Shown here: in pieces, positions 35,927-43,281 of the stretch
Numbering within the stretch: the stretch's first letter is position 1
How the letters are laid out: every line of letters starts with the position of its first letter
Assembly (NCBI GenBank): GCA_036960605.1
Contig: JBALXI010000013.1
Coordinates: 31,902-95,901, forward strand
DNA: 64,000 nucleotides
Direction of reading: 5' to 3'
DNA from: Oleispira sp036960605
GTDB taxonomy: Bacteria; Pseudomonadota; Gammaproteobacteria; Pseudomonadales; Oceanobacteraceae
Translations under genes and position numbers: made by a program
The notes under the pieces: generated by a model
Databases searched by the model: none
The model's input: only the letters and a program-made list of their open reading frames with translations
What the model was told of the DNA's origin: nothing

Positions 35927-37050
35927 TGACAACATTAGCTGGGGTTACATGGACGATCACCCCACTTTCAGGCAATCACGACATTATTACAAAAATTTAT
36001 AATGAGCTTGCAAGCAACTATCCAAATTTGCCAGCAAACAATCATTGGTCATACATCCGATCATTACTCAGTGATTTTTATCAGGAAACACAGGTGTTTA
36101 TTGCTGCTGCTAGAAATAATGATAAATTATTCACGGCAATACCTTTGGTCCTAAGCAAGCAAAAAAAGTATGGATATCGCTGGGTTGAATTTGGCCTTCC
36201 TTTTCATAAACACATGAATCTAATTTCCATACCTGATATTTCTGAAGATAAAATATCAAAAATATTTTCACAGCTAGAAAATTCCATTCATGAGTTACCG
36301 TTAAATTGGCACCGCTTAGCTATTCGCAATGTCTTACTTGATTCTGTCATGAGTAGAGAATTAGTCAGTAATGACTCAGTTATTGAATATACTGATGACA
36401 GCGCATGGTTTGATACCAGCAGCTGTAATGCTCCAGAATCTATAATTTCTAAAAAATTAGTAAAGAACTTAAATCGATTGCAAAAAAAGATTCTTGCTAT
36501 TGATGATCAATGTGAATTATTTGAAGTAAGCTCGACAGATGACATTAATACGGCGCTGCTTACATTCCGCTCAATCGAAGAAAGTAGTTGGAAAGGAAAT
36601 GACGGTATTGCCATTAATAGCAGTGATAAATTAATTTCTTTTTATTCTAAAATGATTAATGAATTCTCTTCACGCAAACAAGCTAGAATCTTTCATTATG
36701 GATCTGAAAATAAAATCTACGCCTCCGCATTAGGCTTTCAGCTTGGTGATAGTCTATATATCCATAAAATTTCCTTTGACCAAAATTATATGGAAGTTGC
36801 TCCAGGCAGCTTACTTATGCTTGAAGTTATAAAGAAATCATTGCTGAATAAGCAGATTAACAAAGTAAGTTTAGTAACCTATCCCGACTGGGCTAAGCGC
36901 TGGCATCCTCAATATGCTCCAGCCATAAATTATGTCAGCTATCATAGATCGGTTGCAGGGTATTTATTACAATCAGTGGTCTCTATTTGGCGAACCAGCA
37001 AGCCCTTGCTCAAGCAATTACAGGCTAAATTTTCTGTAGTTAATAATTAA
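35926..37050 (+). CDS. FemAB/GNAT-like acyltransferase
   Basis: 374 residues with a GNAT fold of the FemAB/BioF2-like type. The second half shows the acetyltransferase pattern: FRSIEESSWKG, ARIFHYG, KISFDQNYMEVAPGSLLMLEVI. FemAB-like genes are typical companions of exosortase EPS loci; aminoacyl- or acyl-transfer to a sugar or lipid is likely, but the substrate is unknown. It is translationally coupled to the upstream acyltransferase by TAATG and is the last gene of the plus-strand EPS block. Confidence 0.72.
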   Translation: MTTLAGVTWTITPLSGNHDIITKIYNELASNYPNLPANNHWSYIRSLLSDFYQETQVFIAAARNNDKLFTAIPLVLSKQKKYGYRWVEFGLPFHKHMNLISIPDISEDKISKIFSQLENSIHELPLNWHRLAIRNVLLDSVMSRELVSNDSVIEYTDDSAWFDTSSCNAPESIISKKLVKNLNRLQKKILAIDDQCELFEVSSTDDINTALLTFRSIEESSWKGNDGIAINSSDKLISFYSKMINEFSSRKQARIFHYGSENKIYASALGFQLGDSLYIHKISFDQNYMEVAPGSLLMLEVIKKSLLNKQINKVSLVTYPDWAKRWHPQYAPAINYVSYHRSVAGYLLQSVVSIWRTSKPLLKQLQAKFSVVNN

Positions 37051-37149
37051 TTAGAGCCTCTCAAAAATTTCTTCATTTATTGAGATAGTTAAAATCTATT
37101 TTCTATATACTCATAGCTCAATTAGCTAAATCAGTGAGCGGCTCATTTT

Positions 37150-37563
37150 ATGGAATTATTAGCCCTCTTTATGAGTGCTCTTATTGCGGCAACGTTATTA
37201 CCCATGGGCTCTGAAGTTATCTTGCTTGGCCTTCTCAGCCAAGGGTATAACCCGCTAGCACTATGGGCCGTCGCAACGCTAGGGAATAGCTTAGGTAGCT
37301 GTATCAATTATGCTTTGGGCTATTGGGCGAGCGACTATATTAATAAAAAATATCACAATGCCAAAGCATGGAAACATGCCCAATCTGCCTATAACCGATA
37401 CGGCAGCTGGAGCTTGTTATTTGCCTGGCTGCCCATCATTGGTGATCCCATTACCCTGGTAGCGGGCTTAGCACGCACTCGCTTCAGTTTATTTCTATTG
37501 CTTGTGGTGATTGGCAAGGGCGCGCGCTACTGGCTAGTAATCGCCGTCGGTCAGTCAATCTAA
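37150..37563 (+). CDS. yqaA: YqaA-like (DedA/VTT) membrane protein
   Basis: 137 residues, about three to four membrane segments, of the DedA/YqaA family: LMSALIAATLLPMGSEVILLGLL, the NSLGSCINYALGYW segment and GDPITLVAGLARTRFSLF. Related to phospholipid/undecaprenyl phosphate scramblases; YqaA itself has no clear function. It is the first gene of the flank to the right of the EPS locus, and base composition becomes less A+T-rich from here. Confidence 0.85.
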   Translation: MELLALFMSALIAATLLPMGSEVILLGLLSQGYNPLALWAVATLGNSLGSCINYALGYWASDYINKKYHNAKAWKHAQSAYNRYGSWSLLFAWLPIIGDPITLVAGLARTRFSLFLLLVVIGKGARYWLVIAVGQSI

Positions 37564-37665
37564 TAAAAATCGTTTTTATCTATTTGGCAATCCATTACAA
37601 TGCAAAAGTAGCAGCACCGACTCGCTATAATCCCCATAGACACCTTACTTCTGCATTGATAAGCC

Positions 37666-38250
37666 ATGACTGATAACGATGATTTTTTCCTGCAGGAAAT
37701 GCAGGGGGTAGCAAAAATTAAGCAGACCCAAAAGGTCGATTTAACACAACCGCATAAAGCGACCGAAGCGCAACAACTTCGCCAGCAAGCCGCTACTCAA
37801 GAAAAAATTCGCAATAATACCAATCACCTACAGGATTATGCGATTGATCGTGTGCAACCGCACGCTGAATTAGGCTATCGCTGTCATGGTATTCAAGATA
37901 ATGCTTATCGCCGATTACGTCAGGGTAAAAACCCAATTGATGCCCGCTTAGACTTGCATAGAATGACGATAGAAAAGGCCCGAGAAGTTGTATTCAGCTT
38001 CATTAATGACTGTGTTAAATATGATTTGCGTACCGTGCTTATTATGCCAGGGAAAGGAGATCGAAATAACGAGGACCCTGCCCTACTAAAGAGCCATCTC
38101 ATTCACTGGTTACCGCAATTAGCCGATGTTTTGGCTTATCACACCGCCCAGCCAAAAGATGGTGGCGCCGGAGCCTTGTACGTTCTTTTACGTAAGAGTG
38201 AGAGCAACAAAAAAAACGCCCGAGAACGGTTAAGTAATGGGCGTGATTAA
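37666..38250 (+). CDS. smrA: SmrA-like DNA endonuclease (Smr domain)
   Basis: 194 residues with a C-terminal Smr domain (about 90-175). The start of the domain, LDLHRMTIEKAREVVFSFIND, carries the conserved LDLHG-like motif; then LIMPGKGDRN and PKDGGAGALYVLL. The length and the N-terminal Gln/His-rich helix match SmrA of gammaproteobacteria. It is a nicking endonuclease with a possible role in mismatch repair or ribosome rescue; SmrB is the other paralogue. Start ATG 37666. Confidence 0.88.
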   Translation: MTDNDDFFLQEMQGVAKIKQTQKVDLTQPHKATEAQQLRQQAATQEKIRNNTNHLQDYAIDRVQPHAELGYRCHGIQDNAYRRLRQGKNPIDARLDLHRMTIEKAREVVFSFINDCVKYDLRTVLIMPGKGDRNNEDPALLKSHLIHWLPQLADVLAYHTAQPKDGGAGALYVLLRKSESNKKNARERLSNGRD

Positions 38251-38280
38251 TATTAACTAACAAGGTGTCTATTTAGATGT

Positions 38281-39660
38281 CTATTTAGCGCCTTGGCTTA
38301 CCTCAGCGGTATCTGGATCAACCACATCATTACTCATCTTCGGTAATAACGTATTCAACAAGATGGCAGATAAACCCGCCATAGTCACCGCTGAACCGAA
38401 GATATTCTGTACCATTTTAGGCATTTCTTTTAGCAGATCAGGCACCATCGCAACACCCAGACCCAGACCAAAAGAGACTGCCATAATCAACATAGTACGA
38501 CGATCAAGTTCTAAAGTAGCGAGAATGCGTATACCGGCAGCAGCAATGGTACCGAACATCACCAGTGTCGCACCGCCTAATACAGGCTTTGGCAACTGCT
38601 GAAAGATCCCACCGATGACAGGAAATAAACCAATCAGTACTAGCATGCCCGCTACCCAGAAAGCGACATAGCGACTGGCGATACCGGTTAACTGAATCAC
38701 CCCATTATTTTGGCTAAAGGTGGTATTTGGGAAAGTATTAAAAACAGCAGCAATCAAAGAATTACAACCATCGGCTAATACACCCCCTTTAATGCGAGCG
38801 TCATAAACCGGGCCCGAGATGGGTTGCTTAGAAACCATTGACGTCGCGGTTAAATCACCCGCTGATTCAATCACTGTAACCAAATAAATAAGCGCTACTG
38901 GAATGAAAGCTTCAACATCAAAAGAAAAACCATATTTGAAAGGAATCGGTAAGGCAAACCAATCCATCGTCGCAAGCTTGGAGAAGTCGACCTTGCCCAT
39001 CATATAAGCGGCAATCATACCCAGTACCATGCCAAAGAAAATCGCCCCAGCTCGAATTATAGGGTTCTTACTTTGGTTTAATAGAATGATAACTAATAAA
39101 ACACCGCCACCTAGCGCGAGATTTTCTAGGCTACCAAAATCGGGGGCTTTAAAACCACCGGCTAGATCAGTCATGCCTACTTTAATTAAATAAAATCCGA
39201 TCGTTGTAATAACGATACCGGTTACCAGCGGATTGATGAACGTTTTAAGCTTGTGCAGGAATTGGCTCAGGAAAATTTCTATAAAGGCGCCTAAGAAACA
39301 CACGCCAAAAATCAAACTTAATATCTCTTCAGGACCGCCGCCTTTTGCCTTAGCAATAAACCCCGCGGCCAAAATAGAACCTAAAAAAGCAAAGCTGGTA
39401 CCTTGTAGCGCCACCATGCCAGAGCCAATAGGTCCGATTTTTTTGGCTTGAATAAAAGTACCGACACCCGATACGATTAACGCCATGCTGATAAGGTAAG
39501 GAATTTCTGCTCCCAAACCCAAGACGCCACCGATTATTAAGGTGGGCGTAATGATGCCCACAAAGCTGGCGAGCATATGTTGTAACGCTGCCAGAATGGC
39601 TGCGGGAACAGGCGGTCTATCATCAAGACCATACAGTAAATCTGAATTGGGGTTGGCCAT
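38281..39660 (-). CDS. xanP: Xanthine/uracil permease (NCS2 family, XanP-like)
   Basis: 459 residues, about 12-14 membrane segments, of nucleobase:cation symporter family 2. The line-up of QNNGVIQLTGIASRYV, LPKPVLGGATLVMFGTIAAAGIRI and the N-terminal DDRPPVPAAILAALQHMLASFVG corresponds strongly to E. coli XanP, a proton-coupled xanthine uptake protein. The start ATG is preceded by AGGAATT. It faces the smrA gene convergently, with 30 bases between the two stops. Substrate specificity is inferred from similarity. Confidence 0.85.
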   Translation of the reverse strand: MANPNSDLLYGLDDRPPVPAAILAALQHMLASFVGIITPTLIIGGVLGLGAEIPYLISMALIVSGVGTFIQAKKIGPIGSGMVALQGTSFAFLGSILAAGFIAKAKGGGPEEILSLIFGVCFLGAFIEIFLSQFLHKLKTFINPLVTGIVITTIGFYLIKVGMTDLAGGFKAPDFGSLENLALGGGVLLVIILLNQSKNPIIRAGAIFFGMVLGMIAAYMMGKVDFSKLATMDWFALPIPFKYGFSFDVEAFIPVALIYLVTVIESAGDLTATSMVSKQPISGPVYDARIKGGVLADGCNSLIAAVFNTFPNTTFSQNNGVIQLTGIASRYVAFWVAGMLVLIGLFPVIGGIFQQLPKPVLGGATLVMFGTIAAAGIRILATLELDRRTMLIMAVSFGLGLGVAMVPDLLKEMPKMVQNIFGSAVTMAGLSAILLNTLLPKMSNDVVDPDTAEVSQGAK

Positions 39661-39764
39661 ACTTAATTCCTTGATTATTACTAATGGTCAAAACATACCA
39701 ATATTCTGACCATTTGGTCTAGTAATAACATAAAAAATCATCCCAAAGATGACAGTGTCCGCGA

Positions 39765-40334
39765 TTAAGTAAGGCTCTTTATTCTCTTATACTTAATCTT
39801 TTGCCATTGTTGCAGCTGATCGGAAGATAAGATATTGGGCAAAATCTGATCAACACGATCAAACATAGACTGCTGGTGATTTATTCCAATGGCACGCCCC
39901 CCCAAGAACTCCTTTTGATACGCAACTAAGTTAGTATTCACCAACGAACGCATCGTAAGTTGTTGTGTGGAAGTCAGTGCCAACTTACCTGCTAAGCGAT
40001 CTAAGCGTTTATTGATGCGTTTTTCTGCCTGCTCGACCATCATCAAACTCGCTTGCTGCCTCTGCTCTGCAGAAAGCACCTGTTGCATATTCGCAATCAT
40101 TTTGTCACGCAGTACTAACATCAAGTGCTTTTTCTCTGACTTATCAATATCGTACTTACGTAGATTTTGAAAGTCATCGCGATAGGTACTACGAATAGTG
40201 TGAACTTGTTGTGATTGCTGCTCAGTTAGGTTCAGCTGTTCCCAATCTAATTGCTGGCCGTGATTCTCGCCTAAAGACATAGCAACCGAACCAATCCCAA
40301 TCGATAGCATTACTGCAACCATTAAGCGTTTCAT
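39765..40334 (-). CDS. Periplasmic LTXXQ-repeat (CpxP/Spy-like) protein
   Basis: 189 residues with a signal peptide (about 1-19). The mature part is helical, Gln- and Arg-rich, with LTEQQSQQ near 37-44 and LTSTQQ near 118-123, i.e. the LTXXQ motifs of the CpxP/Spy/ZraP class. These are periplasmic chaperones or stress sensors. A good AAGG ribosome site precedes ATG 40334. No two-component system is adjacent. Confidence 0.7.
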   Translation of the reverse strand: MKRLMVAVMLSIGIGSVAMSLGENHGQQLDWEQLNLTEQQSQQVHTIRSTYRDDFQNLRKYDIDKSEKKHLMLVLRDKMIANMQQVLSAEQRQQASLMMVEQAEKRINKRLDRLAGKLALTSTQQLTMRSLVNTNLVAYQKEFLGGRAIGINHQQSMFDRVDQILPNILSSDQLQQWQKIKYKRIKSLT

Positions 40335-40595
40335 AATCTAACCTTTATTATTTTTATTAACTATTCATTACGATAGATAGAGATAGACAACCAATATAGA
40401 CTTTTGTTGCCTTAATTGGAGCATTAACAGGTAAAGAAGCGTCATAATATTCAGTTTTAATCGCTTAGCTGAGTATTATTGGGTGCCAAATGTAAAACAG
40501 CATCAAAAATTGAAGCTCTGCATTGCCAGCACTGTCTAACAATTCCTTTAAGTAATATCATATAAAATCTCTAAAACCAGAATGAAAAATACCTC

Positions 40596-40817
40596 ATGAT
40601 TAAAGTACTAACAGCGCTGACTTTATTACTAACTTTAGCCGCGTGTGCTAGCCAAGGCATTTCAAAAGATATGCTTAATAAAGATTTATTAGATAAAGCT
40701 AAGCCGCTATATACGGCTTGCTTAGCAGAGTATAAGAAAACAATGTCCGATGATGATGCTAAGAAAGCGTGTACTGAGAAGCTGAAGAGTAGCTATAAGA
40801 AAGTGACTGCAGCATAA
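40596..40817 (+). CDS. Small lipoprotein of unknown function
   Basis: 73 residues: signal peptide with a lipobox LAAC (lipid on Cys17), then a charged, helical region with Lys and two further Cys residues (CLAEY and KKACTEK). No known family. It stands alone in an approximately 520-base space and ends at a strong bidirectional terminator that it shares with the converging ilvA gene. Confidence 0.65.
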   Translation: MIKVLTALTLLLTLAACASQGISKDMLNKDLLDKAKPLYTACLAEYKKTMSDDDAKKACTEKLKSSYKKVTAA

Positions 40818-40827
40818 ATAAAAAAAA

Positions 40828-40849
40828 GGCTAGTTAATATTAACTAGCC
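40828..40849. terminator. Bidirectional intrinsic terminator between small lipoprotein and ilvA
   Basis: A perfect inverted repeat GGCTAGTTAAT/ATTAACTAGCC is flanked by a run of A to the left and a run of six T to the right, so it terminates transcription in both directions. It lies between the stops of the small lipoprotein gene and ilvA. Confidence 0.9.
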
Positions 40850-40856
40850 TTTTTTG

Positions 40857-42416
40857 TTAACGCAAAAACAACTGATACGCAGGGTTATCCGTTTCATTCC
40901 AATAGGTATAACCCAACTCGGTTAAATACACCTCAATCTCTTTCAGCGGGTGCTTATCTTTCGGAACTTGTAAACCGACCAAGACTCGGCCATTCGCCGC
41001 GCCGTGATTACGGTAATGGAAAAGAGAAATATTAAACTTCTTACCCAAAGATTTTAAGAACTGCAATAACGCACCTGGGCGTTCTGGAAATTCAAAGCGG
41101 TACAGTAATTCATCATTAACAGAATCTGGCGCATGACCACCGACCATATGACGAATATGGTATTTCGAAATTTCGTCTTCGGTTAAATCCAGTACTGGAT
41201 AATCTTTTGCATCCAGTTCTGTTAATAACTGCTGGCGCGCATCTTTTTCGGCACCCACTTTCACACCGACATAAATCTGCGCCGAGTTATCATCACGATA
41301 GCGATAATTAAATTCAGTAATTGGACGCTTGCCTAATAAGCTACAGAACTGCTGGAAGCTACCCGGGCGCTCTGGAATAGTCACCGCGAGTAACGCTTCT
41401 CGACCTTCACCAATCTCTGCCACTTCCGCGATATAGCGCAAGCGGTCAAAATTAACGTTGGCGCCACTCAAAATGGAGACTAAGTTAGCCCCTTGAATAC
41501 CTTCGCGCTCCACGTATTTTTTCATCCCCGCAACACCTAGTGCACCTGCAGGCTCACACACTGCACGGGTATCATCAAAAATGTCTTTAATCGCAGCGCA
41601 TAGCTCATCCGGTGAGCAAGTGATCACTTCGTCGACATAATGACGAGCGATTTCCCACGTGTTTTTACCGATTTGAGCAACCGCAACACCATCGGCAAAA
41701 ATACCAACGTGAGGCAAGGTCACACGACGGCCCGCCGCTAATGCCGCATGCAAGCACGCAGATTCAGTCGATTCAACACCGATAATTTTAATCTCAGGAC
41801 GTAAGAATTTAACATACGCCGCAATACCCGCGATGATGCCACCACCACCGACAGGAACGAATATGGCATCAATAGGGTCATTCAGCTGACGCAAGATCTC
41901 CATACCAATCGTGCCTTGGCCAGCAATGACTTCAGGGTCGTCATACGGATGAATGTAGGTAAAGCCCTTTTCTTCGACGAGCTTTTGCGAATAAGCGAAG
42001 GCTTCATCAAAGGTATCACCGTGCAATATCACTTTCGCGCCACGCGCCTTGCAAGACTTCACCTTGATATCAGGGGTAGTACGAGGCATCACGATCGTCG
42101 CTTTAATGCCCAATTTTTTCGCGGCTAATGCTAAGCCTTGCGCGTGATTACCGGCCGAAGCAGCAACGACACCCGCCGCCTTCTCTTTATCGGTAAGCTG
42201 CACGACCTTGTTATAGGCCCCACGAATTTTAAAAGAATAGACCGGTTGCTTATCTTCGCGTTTTACCCAAATATTATTACCCAGGCGCTCTGAAAGAAAT
42301 GGCGCAATATGCAAAGGTGACTCAATCGCTACGTCATAAACGTTAGCAGACAGGATCTTCTTGATATATTGGTCTAACAACTTAGAACTTGGGCTGGCGG
42401 AAGTACGGGCAGTCAT
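40857..42416 (-). CDS. ilvA: Threonine ammonia-lyase (biosynthetic)
   Basis: 519 residues: PLP enzyme that deaminates threonine to 2-oxobutanoate, first step of isoleucine synthesis. The PLP lysine is Lys63 in SFKIRGAYNK, the phosphate loop is GGGGIIAGIA (about 195-204), and the C-terminal half (about 335-510) has two ACT-like regulatory domains (ERPGSFQQFCSLLGKRP and ERPGALLQFLKSLGKKF) through which isoleucine and valine act. It is divergent from rpiA, with 106 bases between the two starts. Confidence 0.95.
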   Translation of the reverse strand: MTARTSASPSSKLLDQYIKKILSANVYDVAIESPLHIAPFLSERLGNNIWVKREDKQPVYSFKIRGAYNKVVQLTDKEKAAGVVAASAGNHAQGLALAAKKLGIKATIVMPRTTPDIKVKSCKARGAKVILHGDTFDEAFAYSQKLVEEKGFTYIHPYDDPEVIAGQGTIGMEILRQLNDPIDAIFVPVGGGGIIAGIAAYVKFLRPEIKIIGVESTESACLHAALAAGRRVTLPHVGIFADGVAVAQIGKNTWEIARHYVDEVITCSPDELCAAIKDIFDDTRAVCEPAGALGVAGMKKYVEREGIQGANLVSILSGANVNFDRLRYIAEVAEIGEGREALLAVTIPERPGSFQQFCSLLGKRPITEFNYRYRDDNSAQIYVGVKVGAEKDARQQLLTELDAKDYPVLDLTEDEISKYHIRHMVGGHAPDSVNDELLYRFEFPERPGALLQFLKSLGKKFNISLFHYRNHGAANGRVLVGLQVPKDKHPLKEIEVYLTELGYTYWNETDNPAYQLFLR

Positions 42417-42522
42417 GATCTATACTTTTTTAGTGTATGAAAACAAGCATTGTAGCGAATAAGGATTTATAATGCTTGCCGTGACCTTATTTAATTTTGC
42501 ACTCCCATTTTAGAGCCTAGCC

Positions 42523-43236
42523 ATGTCATCATCTGCGAATACCCTAACTTCTGATCAATTAAAAGCCGCTGTCGGTCAAGCCGCTGCTGACTACATCAAG
42601 CCGCATTTAGAGACCGATTCCATCATTGGTGTCGGTACAGGGTCTACTGCGAACTGCTTTATTGATGCATTAGCCGAATTTAAGCATTATTTTGATGGCG
42701 CAGTTGCCAGCTCAGAAGCCACCGCCGAACGTCTAAAAAGCCATGGTATTCCGGTTTATGATCTAAATTCAGTCGTTGAACTTGAGTTTTACGTTGATGG
42801 TGCCGATGAGATTAACCATCAGCTAGAAATGATTAAAGGTGGCGGTGGTGCGTTAACGCGCGAGAAAATCGTTGCCGCCGTGGCGAAAGAATTTGTCTGC
42901 GTCGCCGACGAAAGCAAGCTAGTCGATAACATGGGCCAGTTCCCACTACCGATTGAAGTGATTCCAATGGCGCGCAGTTTTGTTGCCCGCGAAATGGTTA
43001 AGCTGGGCGGTGACCCGGTATTACGCCAAGGATTTGTGACCGATAACGGTAATATCATTTTGGATGTGCATCATTTCAAGATGGCCGCCGATTCAAGTGT
43101 TGCCCCTAAATTGTTAGAAGCCAATGTCAATCAGCTAACCGGCGTTGTCACTAACGGCTTATTTGCAGCTCGCCCTGCGGATACGTTACTGCTAGCGACC
43201 CAAGAAGGTGTTAAGACGATAAAAGCGTCTAAATAA
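42523..43236 (+). CDS. rpiA: Ribose-5-phosphate isomerase A
   Basis: 237 residues, the non-oxidative pentose phosphate enzyme interconverting ribose-5-phosphate and ribulose-5-phosphate. Phosphate loop GVGTGSTANCFIDAL near residues 37-51, YVDGADEIN (catalytic Asp) near 87-95, and GGGGALTREK near 103-112 are intact, as is VCVADESK. The N-terminus is several residues longer than in E. coli. Divergent from ilvA; followed by ydbH after 45 bases. Confidence 0.95.
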   Translation: MSSSANTLTSDQLKAAVGQAAADYIKPHLETDSIIGVGTGSTANCFIDALAEFKHYFDGAVASSEATAERLKSHGIPVYDLNSVVELEFYVDGADEINHQLEMIKGGGGALTREKIVAAVAKEFVCVADESKLVDNMGQFPLPIEVIPMARSFVAREMVKLGGDPVLRQGFVTDNGNIILDVHHFKMAADSSVAPKLLEANVNQLTGVVTNGLFAARPADTLLLATQEGVKTIKASK

Positions 43237-43281
43237 CTCAAGTAACGAACACCTCTAAATTCGCAAGGAGCTGCGCAGAGA

